A DNA stretch of 10,141 nt, taken from NCBI GenBank assembly GCA_031404435.1, contig JANNHO010000289.1:1-10141 (forward strand), in the 5' to 3' direction. The stretch's first letter is position 1. Every line of letters begins with the position of its first letter. Under the pieces are notes generated by a model. It did no database searches. It saw only the letters and a program-made list of their open reading frames with translations, and had not been told where the DNA came from. This document shows, piece by piece, positions 1 through 6,583 of this stretch. The stretch comes from VFMC01 sp031404435. GTDB taxonomy: Bacteria; Actinomycetota; Acidimicrobiia; Acidimicrobiales; Ilumatobacteraceae. The position numbers were made by a program, and so were the translations under genes.

Positions 1-226
1 GCTGCCACTCGTCGACGAGCTGGGGTGGGTCACCGGACAGCACCAGGGTCGGGTCCACACCCAGCGCAGCGCGTGCCTGGTCGTCAGTGTCGAGGTAGAC
101 GCGGCTGGCGGCCTGCTGTTCGGCGGTGAACGTCTTCCCGCACGCCTTCGGGCCTTCGATCAGCACCGCTCCCGCTGACGTGAGCCGGTCGGCCAGCAAG
201 GCGTCGACGACACGGGGACGGTACAC
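1..226 (-). CDS. DUF4143-type AAA ATPase, N-terminal part (partial at left edge)
   Basis: The minus strand from 226 down to base 2 reads 75 open codons and runs off the window. Seen: a Walker A motif GPKACGKT at residues 25-32, preceded by AGAVLIE, and a Walker B-like strand LVDEWQ at residues 70-75, with YLDTDDQARAAL between them. This order and spacing is typical of the AAA_14/DUF4143 family of predicted ATPases, usually about 400 aa with a C-terminal DUF4143 domain that would lie outside the window. These proteins are common in accessory DNA and their cellular role is mostly unknown. I chose GTG at 226 because YRPRVVD right after it is where homologues usually begin and an in-frame TAG lies at 244-242, inside a repeat copy. 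No strong ribosome binding site is visible. Whether the gene is intact cannot be judged from its first fifth. The family call is firm, the start less so. Confidence 0.85.
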   Translation of the reverse strand, partial: MYRPRVVDALLADRLTSAGAVLIEGPKACGKTFTAEQQAASRVYLDTDDQARAALGVDPTLVLSGDPPQLVDEWQ

Positions 227-236
227 AACCGCTTCA

Positions 237-324
237 CCAGACTACACACTGCAGTCATTCCGGGCTACACATTGCGGTCCGTTGGGATGCAGGTCGCGGC
301 CACTCTGGGCTACAGATTGATCCC
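237..324. repeat. Three degenerate direct-repeat copies between two accessory genes
   Basis: A motif close to CYRGRCTACASAYTG occurs at 237-251, 260-274 and 305-319. The first two copies match at 13 of 15 bases over CTACACAYTGCRGTC (242-256 and 265-279) and start 23 bases apart. The third starts 45 bases after the second, about two periods. On the minus strand each copy carries a TAG. The TAG of the third copy ends the AlbA_2-like remnant, and the TAG of the first closes the ATPase frame upstream. Clustered repeats of this kind resemble the multiple transposase-binding repeats at ends of some insertion sequences such as the IS21 family. No transposase is present, so that identity is inference. 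Confidence 0.5.
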
Positions 325-900
325 CTCACGCTCGGTGAGCCGCAGAACCGCCATCGCTTCAGCGAGCAAGCGATACCTCGGGACTGAAGGATGCTTGATG
401 ATGTTCGACGGGCAGATGCTACCAATGAATCCGCCTGGGGAAGTCACCGTGAGTACGTCGCCGACATGCTCAACGACTGTCGGCTGTGGCGATAGCCGGT
501 CGCGGTGAACGACTCTGTTCACAATCGCTTCGCGGAGGGCACGAGACGGGAGAGCCCGGAACTGCCCTCTGGCGAATTGGTCACCTAGTGGACCCTCGAT
601 TCAAGTTCGTCGCTACCTGGTCGACATCGGCGACCTGCTCGAGTAACGCACGTTCGCTTCTGACGCGCGCCGTGCAGTCGCCGCCAGTTACATCCCGTCG
701 TGTGTAGTCGATCCCAACAGCTGGTGTAGCAACGAACAAGAGCGAACCTGCATTCGACAGCCGGCCATCGCCGTCCACCAGAGCGACTCCTCGGCGCTGA
801 GGCGGTGCTCCCACACCAGTGTTGGCTCGGCACGCCGGGAGCGAGAGATCGTTGGGTGGTCAGTCCTCGCTACCCGTTCGGACAACCATGGGTCGGTCGG
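310..900 (-). pseudogene. Decayed AlbA_2/Schlafen-like ATP-binding protein remnant
   Basis: Read on the minus strand, three pieces line up as one protein in the order expected for the AlbA_2 (Schlafen-like DNA-binding) plus HATPase_c_4 family, sometimes annotated as ATP-dependent helicase RecG-like. About 900-795 reads PTISRSRRAEPTLVWEHRLS. About 800-597 reads LVDGDGRLSNAGSLLF, then IDYTRRDV and GGDCTARVRSERALLEQVAD. About 597-310 reads FARGQFRALPSRALREAIVN, VVHRDRLSPQPTVVEH, LTVTSPGGFIG and RLLAEAMAVLRLTEREGI. The middle piece is in a different frame from the outer two, which share a frame, so two indels with net zero shift are implied, near 795 and near 597. The C-terminus stops at TAG 312-310, where homologues continue, and the N-terminal AlbA_2 domain is missing because a plus-strand gene starts at 947. 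Family members are usually several hundred residues and about 190 remain. It is almost certainly non-functional. The upper boundary is approximate. Confidence 0.75.
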
Positions 901-946
901 GCTCGAAGTTGCGCGCCACACGCTGTGCACCTGCAACGATGGGGAG

Positions 947-1549
947 ATGTCCGATCTACCCGCTCCGGGGTCAACCCCGCGTACGCCCGCCGGCTGGTAC
1001 GCCGACCCGACCAGTCCGGGGGGCCAGCGTTACTGGGACGGAGACAGGTGGACAGAGCATGCCGTTGCCCCTGGCGGTGACGCCGGGTCTCCATCTGCAA
1101 TGGGGGGTGGAGCCGCGTTCGGTGGACCAGGGTCTGCACCCCCAGGTTTCGGTGGGCCAGGGTTCGGTGGTCCGGGAATGGCCGGTAGTGGCCCTTACTA
1201 CGTGTACATGATGGGCCGCGAGCAGGGTCCGCTCTACGCCCAACAGTTGCAGCAGATGGCCCGCACCAAGCAAATCGACGCCAACACACAGGTTCGTGGT
1301 GTTGACGGCGGCTGGTTCCCGGCGTCACAGGTGCCCGGGGTCTATTCCGACAAGGAGTGGTCGACGGCGCTGATCTTGTCGGTGCTCCTCGGAAGCCTGG
1401 GTGTCGATCAGTTCTATCTCGGCAACACCGGGCTCGGTCTCGGCAAGCTGTTCACCCTCGGCGGCTGCGGAATCTGGGCGCTGATCGACATGGTCCGCAT
1501 CGCCACCAACAGCGTTCCCGACAGCCAGGGCATGCCGCTCCGCAAGTAG
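947..1549 (+). CDS. DUF2510-GYF-TM2 domain membrane protein
   Basis: A 200-residue protein with three recognisable modules. Residues 15-39 are a DUF2510 motif (AGWYADP, then RYWDGDRWTEH). Residues 52-82 are a Gly/Pro-rich linker with repeated FGGPG. Residues 84-134 are a GYF_2-like domain (YYVYMMGREQGPLYAQQLQQ and GGWFPASQVPGVY). Residues 137-187 are a TM2 domain with two predicted membrane helices (ALILSVLLGSLGVDQFYLG and LGKLFTLGGCGIWALIDMV) joined by the characteristic short turn. DUF2510 and TM2 are often found together in actinobacterial membrane proteins of unknown role, and GYF-type domains usually bind proline-rich peptides. The protein probably acts at the cytoplasmic face of the membrane as an adaptor, which is inference. 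ATG 947 directly follows GGGGAG with no spacer, so the usual Shine-Dalgarno distance is absent. The start is kept because MSDLPAPG is typical for the family and no better in-frame start is visible. It stands alone and converges on the GT4 gene. Confidence 0.94.
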   Translation: MSDLPAPGSTPRTPAGWYADPTSPGGQRYWDGDRWTEHAVAPGGDAGSPSAMGGGAAFGGPGSAPPGFGGPGFGGPGMAGSGPYYVYMMGREQGPLYAQQLQQMARTKQIDANTQVRGVDGGWFPASQVPGVYSDKEWSTALILSVLLGSLGVDQFYLGNTGLGLGKLFTLGGCGIWALIDMVRIATNSVPDSQGMPLRK

Positions 1550-1550
1550 C

Positions 1551-1600
1551 CGGTGCGGGCGGCACCGTCGTGACCGCCGGGCTGGCACCGGCAACGGTGC
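1551..1600. terminator. Possible intergenic hairpins after the TM2 gene
   Basis: Two small perfect stems use the same hexamers. CGGTGC at 1551-1556 pairs with GCACCG at 1562-1567 across a 5-base loop. GCACCG at 1585-1590 pairs with CGGTGC at 1595-1600 across a GCAA tetraloop. Their position just past the stop codon at 1549, between convergent genes, suits a terminator. However, no U-tract follows, so an intrinsic terminator is unproven. The rest of the gap to 1748 shows nothing else I can name. Confidence 0.3.
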
Positions 1601-1748
1601 GCCTCCGATAACCGCGTGGCACCGTTCTCACTGCGGGACGGGCTTGCGTCTCGGATGGCGGAGACCTTCTCCAGCGTTTGTCAAGAACCGCGAAAGCCTG
1701 GCCGATACATCTGCGATGACATCGATGCCTCCGGCGCGAGAACGGCGA

Positions 1749-2921
1749 TCAGCCGGTGATGATGTCGCGCAGCAGCGCGTCGAGTCGGCTGCCGGCCGTT
1801 TCCCACGACCAGTCGGTGCCCTCCGCACCGGAGCGCAATTGGGCGCGCAGGGTCGGGTCGTGAGTGAAACGCGTCAGCGCACGAGCGAGCGCAGCGACGT
1901 CACCGGTCGGTACGAGCAGACCGTCAACCCCGTCACGAATGACCTCGCCGAGCGCTCCCTGATTGGTGGCGATGACAGGGGTTCCACACGCATGAGCCTC
2001 GGCCGCAGCCAGTCCGAAACCTTCACCCGAGCGCGTCGGGACCACCGCGGCGTCAGCGTTCTGGAGCAACCCCACCAACGTGTCGTCGTCCACCCGTCCA
2101 AGAAATCTGATGCCCCGCAGACCCTGTGCGGCCCGTTCGAGCGCGCCGCGCATCGGGCCGTCGCTGGCGATCAGCAGTTCCGCGTGTGGGTGCAGGTCGG
2201 CACGCCGCCACGCCTCGACCAGCAAGTCGACGCCAGTTCTTGGCACGAGCCGACGGACCGCCACGAAACGCACAACGTCGCTCCGACCGTGCCGCGCGCC
2301 GTGCACGAATCGGTGAGAGTCGACGCCGTTCGCAATGACCGTGGTGTGCGCGTTCGGGGCGATCGTTCGGACGTAATCCTGGGTGAACTCCGAGACGCAG
2401 ATCACCATGCGAGCCGCTTCCAAAACTCTCCGCCCGACCACGCGGTCTGCAAGCCGTTCGATGACCTCAACAGGTCGCGGGTACTCCACCCACGGATTGT
2501 GCTGGATCACGACGAACGGGCGCCCAGCGGCCGCGGCAGCGCGCGCCGCCGTGACCGAGATCGGGTAGACGTGGCCGTGGGCCACCACGATGCTCGACGA
2601 GCGCACGTCAGCCATCAACTTCCGTCGCAGTCCGGGCAACGGGAACGGCACGGGCACATTGGCCCACCGTTCGAGCGGGTTCAACACCCGGTGCCTGGTA
2701 AGACGAAACAGCCCGTCTCCTGTCGAACGTGTCGAGGTCCGATCGGTCCACGACGAGTGCGCTCGCACGGACCAGCCCCGACGCGTGAGTTCGATGGCGT
2801 GTGCCGCGGCGACGGTCTCGATGCCTCCGGTATGTGGCTCCCAGTAGTGAGTGGTGACGACAACGGCCGGGCTCCCCTGGTCGGCGTCCCTTTTGGGCCG
2901 GCCGTTGGCGTCGGGCTGCAT
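1749..2921 (-). CDS. GT4-family glycosyltransferase (GT-B fold)
   Basis: A 390-residue cytosolic glycosyltransferase that would move a sugar from a nucleotide-sugar donor to a glycan or lipid acceptor. Seen: an N-terminal Rossmann strand VVVTTHYWEPHTGGIETVAA (21-40) with the acceptor-side GGIE; ICVSEFTQDYV (174-184) at the end of the N-terminal half; VIANGVD (195-201), which opens the donor domain in this family; a RRLVPRTGVDLLVEAW strand-loop (223-238); and the GT4 signature EGFGLAAAEAHACGTPVIA (300-318), whose two glutamates contact the donor. The tail is GLLVPTGDVAALARAL. Length and motif order are normal, so it looks intact. The usual lysine of the K-G pair in the donor loop is Thr here (T229-G230). 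GTG at 2930 is an alternative start; I prefer ATG 2921 because a TACAGT -10-like box ends 7 bases before it and would overlap the GTG. It is divergent from the methyltransferase. The sugar and acceptor cannot be told from sequence. Confidence 0.93.
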   Translation of the reverse strand: MQPDANGRPKRDADQGSPAVVVTTHYWEPHTGGIETVAAAHAIELTRRGWSVRAHSSWTDRTSTRSTGDGLFRLTRHRVLNPLERWANVPVPFPLPGLRRKLMADVRSSSIVVAHGHVYPISVTAARAAAAAGRPFVVIQHNPWVEYPRPVEVIERLADRVVGRRVLEAARMVICVSEFTQDYVRTIAPNAHTTVIANGVDSHRFVHGARHGRSDVVRFVAVRRLVPRTGVDLLVEAWRRADLHPHAELLIASDGPMRGALERAAQGLRGIRFLGRVDDDTLVGLLQNADAAVVPTRSGEGFGLAAAEAHACGTPVIATNQGALGEVIRDGVDGLLVPTGDVAALARALTRFTHDPTLRAQLRSGAEGTDWSWETAGSRLDALLRDIITG

Positions 2922-2928
2922 CGGCGGC

Positions 2929-2934
2929 ACTGTA
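2929..2934 (-). promoter_or_regulatory. Putative -10 box for a leaderless GT4 transcript
   Basis: On the minus strand TACAGT fits the actinobacterial TANNNT -10 consensus and is followed by 7 bases and then ATG at 2921. This spacing places the transcription start on or next to the A of ATG. No good -35 hexamer is visible and there is no Shine-Dalgarno within 12 bases of the ATG. A GAGGGAG further upstream (about 2950-2956) is too far away to serve. Confidence 0.4.
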
Positions 2935-2958
2935 TCGAAACCCGCATCACTCCCTCGT

Positions 2959-2964
2959 TAGGGT
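2959..2964 (+). promoter_or_regulatory. Putative -10 box for a leaderless methyltransferase transcript
   Basis: TAGGGT matches TANNNT and is followed by exactly 6 bases and then GTG at 2971, so the start codon would sit at the transcription start. The alternative reading is that AGGGTGG (2960-2966) is a Shine-Dalgarno at short spacing. The two divergent -10 boxes lie only about 24 bases apart, so the two promoters would compete for space. Confidence 0.45.
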
Positions 2965-2970
2965 GGACCG

Positions 2971-3711
2971 GTGCCACGCCTCGAGGATCTCGTCTACCGG
3001 GTTGTCAACCCGTCGCTCAACTACGGGCGCCATCTGATCGAGGGGTACCTCGGTGATGCGGCGCCGTTCGCCACGGTGCTCGACCTCGGTGCCGGGCACG
3101 GCGACGACCTCGCCGCCGCGCATCGGGTGGCGCCGGGCGCAGCACTGCACGGCGTTGAGGTTCACGCGCCGTACCGTGTCGAACTCGAAGCGCGACACGT
3201 CACGGTTCACAACGTCAACCTCGAACGTGACCGGCTTCCTTTCGCTGATGGCGCAGTGGATGTCGTCATCGCTAACCAGATCTTCGAGCACGTCAAGGAA
3301 CTGTTCTGGGTCCTGCACGAGGTCACCCGAGTGCTACCCGTCGGCGGTCATGCGATCATTGGCGTACCGAACTTGGCGTCGCTGCACAATCGCATCCTGC
3401 TGCTGCTCGGCCAGCAGCCAAGCGCGATCATCACTGCCAGCGCTCACGTCCGCGGGTACACCTATCGCGACTTCGTGGCCACGCTCGAACGGTGCTTCCC
3501 CGACGGTTACGAGGTGGTCGCTCGCGGTGGCAGCAACTTCTACCCGCTCCCCGGACCGCTGGCCAGGCCACTTGCCCGAATTGCACCGAGCATGGCGTGG
3601 GGCATGTTCCTGTCGCTTCGAAAGAAACGTCCCTACACCGAAGACGGATTTTTGCGGTTCCCGGCCGACCAGCAGCTTGAGACCAACTACTGGACCGGAC
3701 CCGACCGCTAA
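2971..3711 (+). CDS. Class I SAM-dependent methyltransferase
   Basis: A 246-residue soluble protein with a Rossmann-type methyltransferase core. Motif I is VLDLGAGHGDD (36-46), binding S-adenosylmethionine. The acidic residue after strand beta2 is in HGVEVHAPYRVE (60-71), and NVNLERDRLPF (81-91) precedes motif II/IV DVVIANQIFEHVKE (97-110). PVGGHAIIGVPNLASLHN (123-140) is the motif V region, where GVPN resembles enzymes that methylate glycans or small molecules. HVRGYTYRDFVATLE (159-173) and the C-terminal LPGPLARPLARIAPSMAWGM could contribute substrate or membrane contact. The start is GTG 2971, supported by an adjacent TAGGGT box; nothing in-frame upstream is better. Its place between a GT4 gene and membrane glycosyltransferase-like genes suggests it methylates a sugar or caps a surface polysaccharide, which is inference. 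Length is normal and no motif is missing. The exact substrate class (O- or C-methylation) cannot be decided. Confidence 0.94.
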   Translation: MPRLEDLVYRVVNPSLNYGRHLIEGYLGDAAPFATVLDLGAGHGDDLAAAHRVAPGAALHGVEVHAPYRVELEARHVTVHNVNLERDRLPFADGAVDVVIANQIFEHVKELFWVLHEVTRVLPVGGHAIIGVPNLASLHNRILLLLGQQPSAIITASAHVRGYTYRDFVATLERCFPDGYEVVARGGSNFYPLPGPLARPLARIAPSMAWGMFLSLRKKRPYTEDGFLRFPADQQLETNYWTGPDR

Positions 3712-3779
3712 GGCGTCCGACATTCCCCATGCCGAAACCCGCACTGGTGCGCGCTCAGCGATGCGCATTCTGCTCGCAG

Positions 3780-3785
3780 TAGGCT
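3780..3785 (+). promoter_or_regulatory. Putative -10 box for the large GT-C-like gene
   Basis: TAGGCT matches TANNNT and ends 7 bases before GTG 3793. That is the leaderless arrangement also seen at 2964 and 2929. The gap from the methyltransferase stop (3711) to this start is 81 bases and contains no convincing -35 or terminator, so read-through from the methyltransferase remains possible. AGTAGG (3778-3783) could alternatively be a weak Shine-Dalgarno 9 bases before the start. Confidence 0.4.
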
Positions 3786-3792
3786 GGCCCTC

Positions 3793-6582
3793 GTGACGGA
3801 CGGCGGTTCCTCGGTAGCTCGGCCCACCTCGACGCGCCGACTCACGCTGCGGCGCGAAGGCGATGCCACCACTTTGGTGCCAGGAACGCGCGCGAAGGCC
3901 CCCCCGCTTTCGCCTCAACCGGAGAAACGAATCGAGCCGCCGACGTCGCATTTAGGCAGCAGCCGCGCCGCTGCCAGAGTCGGCGCTTCAGGACAAGTTC
4001 GTGAAGTCGGGCATCCCGCGCCGGAACGAACCGTGATTGACCCTGGTCTCCGCACCCACGACAGCGATGGTGGCGTTGACGATGCAGCAGTTCGTCCCAA
4101 GGTCGATCGACGCCGATCCACCCGACGTGCTTCGGGCGCGGGTGCCACGAGGGAACTGCCCCATGCGGTCACCTTGGAGCCGGTCATCGACGCAGTTGAC
4201 GATCCTGCAACCAAGCCGGTCGCGGCCCGATCCACGACATCGGCGATCAAACCGGTTACTACACCGGTCACCAACCCTGCCGCCCAACCGGCGCTTCAAC
4301 CGGTCATCAGGCCTGCCCGCCGTGCTGTTGTGCCCCCCTCCGGCAAAGTTGCCACCAAACCCGCAGGCCAGCACCTGGTCACGCCCGTCGCCGACGATCC
4401 CCCCTCGAATCCTCCCCAAGCCGATAGCGGTCAGGCTCGAGCAGCGAGGCGCCGGGAATTCCGATGGAGCCGATCGATCGAGGGTGCTGCGTCGCTTGCC
4501 GCACTGGTGGTGGTGGCAGCCGCCCTGGTCAGGTTCATCCACGAAGAAACGCCGCTGTGGCTGCCGCTCGATGCAGCGCACTTCGTCGCCGAGGCCGAGT
4601 GGCTCAGGGGTTCTCGCGATCTCCTGCCTGGCATTCATCCACCGCTGTTCCCGACGCTCGTGCTGGTGTTCGAGACGATGGTCGATTCGTGGTCGGCGGT
4701 GCTGTATGCGATGTGCTTGTCGTACGCGCTGTACCTGTTGGCGATCTATGCCCTGATGCGACGGTGGCACGATCGCGGCGTGGCGTTCGCTTCTACGGCA
4801 GTCGCTGCAATGACACCGGTTCTGGCCGAGATGCTCGGTTGGGGAGGTGGTGCCAACCTCCTCGGCCTCGCCACCGCAGTTGCCGCGTTGGCGGCTGCTG
4901 ACCGATGGGCGAACAGCGCCAAGGGCGGATGGCTGGTCGGGTTGACCGTCGGGCTGTCCATCGCGACGCATCCGGTCGCCGCACTGATGGCGGTGTTCTT
5001 CGTGGGCACGCGGCTGGGATGGGAGATCATCGGTCGGACGCGTCGCTGGTTCCGCCCGAACACACCCGGCGCCACCGACGGTGAGGTCACGGTCGAACCG
5101 CCACCGTCACCCCAAACCGGTCGATGGTTCCGTCGTCCACGGGGCATCACGTCACCGGTCGCGTGGGTCATGGGCGCGGCTGGCGGCTTCCCATTCGTGC
5201 TGGTGTCGTCCTATTACTACTTCGGCGTGCAAGCACCGAGTCAATCCAAACTCGGTTTCCCCGATCTGTCGGTGCTGTCGAGCTTGCTGGGCTGGGCGGG
5301 GCGTGAACACCAGTTCATCGCCGCAGTCAACCTGGTAGCGGTGATCTCGCCATTCTTGTTGTTCCGTCGACGTTCGCAACCGGCGGCACTTTCCGTCGCT
5401 GCGCTCCTTATCTTGGGCACCACCGTCGTCAAAGGCGATCCGTCCTACCAATCACGCTTCGTGTACCTGCTCCCCGTCCTCGTTGCGATTGCCATCGCAG
5501 AGGTCGGCGTGCCGCTCGTTCGTAGGACGGCTGCGATGCTTCGCCAGTCGTCGCATGCGTTGCAGTTGGCGGCGACGGTGGTCACGGTGTTGCTGATCGC
5601 GCAGACCGGTTTCTTCGTTCGGCTCGACGCAGCGGTCGCGTACTACGGCCGCGTGAAGCAAACCGACCTCGCCGTGCTCACCAGATCCGTTACCGCCGAC
5701 GGCCTCGCCGTATCGAGTCACTGGGCGGCGTCGACGGCAGAGCCCACGAGCTGGTTCGTCAATGCGGCTGCGTCGGAACCGGCATGGTCACCGATCGGCC
5801 CATGGCTGTCCACCTCTGCCGAAGAAACCGTCTTCGGCGGCCTGCTGCAGCGCTTCTTCGCCGGGCAGGTTGGCGTTGAAAACGGGCGGCTGCAAGCCTC
5901 CATCGCTGGCACGGACGAGGGGTACTACTCGATTCGGATAGCCGCGTCCTTCGCCGGTTGGTACTACCCGCTCGCGGAACTGGACGTGGCCCGAACTCGG
6001 TGGCCTTTCGCCGTCGTGAGCGCGGCGGCCATTGTTGCGGACGACGAGAAGCTGCTGCTGACGTTGCGCGGTCGACGCCCGGTCGAGGTGATCGAGCTCC
6101 GAATCGAGCTACGCAACGATGCCGTGCGGATGACTGCCGAAAGCCAGGCAACGGAGGACAACGACTGGCACGTCGTGTTCGCCCCGGCCGGGGGTCCGTG
6201 GACTGCGTCGCGGGTTGATTCGACGGAGGTCAGCACCCGTCATATGGTCGGGGGAGCCCGCGAGATGACGTCCAACCTTCGCATCGTCGGCAGCGGTGCA
6301 CCGGCGCGCGCGACGCTTTACGGCGCCTCGGACCCCCTCGACTTCGACGTCATCGGCTCGGAGCGAGTCCAGTTTCTCTGGACCGCAAGAGCAGGGTACA
6401 CAGCGGCTGGCGAGGTCGCGGTCTTCGATGAGCACGCACTGGCCGACGATGTCGGTGCCACTCGTGTGGTCGTGTGGCGCAACACCGGCCTCGCCGAACG
6501 GTTCATCACCGACTGCTACGCCGAGATCGATCGATCCGACAGCGTCATCGTCTTCGATCGAGTCGATTCCTGCCGACCTTGA
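3793..6582 (+). CDS. Large GT-C-like membrane protein with disordered N-terminal tail
   Basis: A 929-residue protein in three parts. Residues 1-230 are hydrophilic, low in complexity and rich in Pro, Arg, Thr and Val, presumably disordered and cytoplasmic, ending in a basic stretch (RAARRREFRWSR). Residues about 231-608 hold roughly 11 predicted membrane helices (for example 232-249, 302-321, 380-405, 454-477, 507-524, 556-572, 590-608). Residues 610-929 form a soluble, strand-rich domain predicted to lie outside the cell. GT-C features seen: PLDAAHFVAEAEW (258-270) with Asp260 in the first outer loop, IHPPLFP (281-287), MLGWGGGANLLGLA (347-360), ATHPVAA (391-397) and SRFVYLLP (554-561). GT-C enzymes transfer sugars from polyprenyl-phosphate donors. 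I did not recognise a named subfamily, so the enzymatic role is inference. It is a relative of the next gene, which begins 1 base after its stop. The start GTG 3793 rests on a TANNNT box; a later start would only shorten the tail. Confidence 0.9.
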   Translation: MTDGGSSVARPTSTRRLTLRREGDATTLVPGTRAKAPPLSPQPEKRIEPPTSHLGSSRAAARVGASGQVREVGHPAPERTVIDPGLRTHDSDGGVDDAAVRPKVDRRRSTRRASGAGATRELPHAVTLEPVIDAVDDPATKPVAARSTTSAIKPVTTPVTNPAAQPALQPVIRPARRAVVPPSGKVATKPAGQHLVTPVADDPPSNPPQADSGQARAARRREFRWSRSIEGAASLAALVVVAAALVRFIHEETPLWLPLDAAHFVAEAEWLRGSRDLLPGIHPPLFPTLVLVFETMVDSWSAVLYAMCLSYALYLLAIYALMRRWHDRGVAFASTAVAAMTPVLAEMLGWGGGANLLGLATAVAALAAADRWANSAKGGWLVGLTVGLSIATHPVAALMAVFFVGTRLGWEIIGRTRRWFRPNTPGATDGEVTVEPPPSPQTGRWFRRPRGITSPVAWVMGAAGGFPFVLVSSYYYFGVQAPSQSKLGFPDLSVLSSLLGWAGREHQFIAAVNLVAVISPFLLFRRRSQPAALSVAALLILGTTVVKGDPSYQSRFVYLLPVLVAIAIAEVGVPLVRRTAAMLRQSSHALQLAATVVTVLLIAQTGFFVRLDAAVAYYGRVKQTDLAVLTRSVTADGLAVSSHWAASTAEPTSWFVNAAASEPAWSPIGPWLSTSAEETVFGGLLQRFFAGQVGVENGRLQASIAGTDEGYYSIRIAASFAGWYYPLAELDVARTRWPFAVVSAAAIVADDEKLLLTLRGRRPVEVIELRIELRNDAVRMTAESQATEDNDWHVVFAPAGGPWTASRVDSTEVSTRHMVGGAREMTSNLRIVGSGAPARATLYGASDPLDFDVIGSERVQFLWTARAGYTAAGEVAVFDEHALADDVGATRVVVWRNTGLAERFITDCYAEIDRSDSVIVFDRVDSCRP
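4171..4410 (+). repeat. Degenerate Pro-Val repeats inside the N-terminal tail
   Basis: Residues about 127-205 of the 929-aa protein repeat a loose [EKQT]PV[ITA] unit, including LEPVID, TKPVAA, IKPVTTPVTNP, LQPVIRP and VTPVADDP. At the DNA level this shows as recurring ACCGGT/CCGGTC words. Units are 6-20 residues apart and imperfect, so this is protein-level low complexity rather than a clean tandem repeat. Confidence 0.5.
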
Positions 6583-6583
6583 C

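Noticed and set aside
237..324. The direct repeats as a small CRISPR array
   Set aside because: There are only three degenerate copies, spacing is irregular (23 then 45 bases), the core is under 16 bases and no cas gene is visible.
870..1328. A 152-codon minus-strand frame opposite the TM2 gene
   Set aside because: It is the antisense of well-supported DUF2510 and GYF-like modules, rich in Arg and Cys, with no motif.
1644..3056. A 470-codon plus-strand open frame opposite the GT4 gene
   Set aside because: It is the antisense shadow of a clear GT4 protein, with Arg/Pro/His-rich composition and no domain; the minus-strand reading has all family motifs.
3988..4971. A 327-codon minus-strand open frame
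   Set aside because: It lies opposite the N-terminal part of the 929-aa protein and is low in complexity with no motif; its length reflects high GC.
6296..6583. N-terminal extension of the 527-aa protein by 96 codons
   Set aside because: It overlaps the end of the previous gene entirely, reads as an Arg/Ser/Thr-rich out-of-frame copy, and no homologous segment precedes helix 1 at that point.
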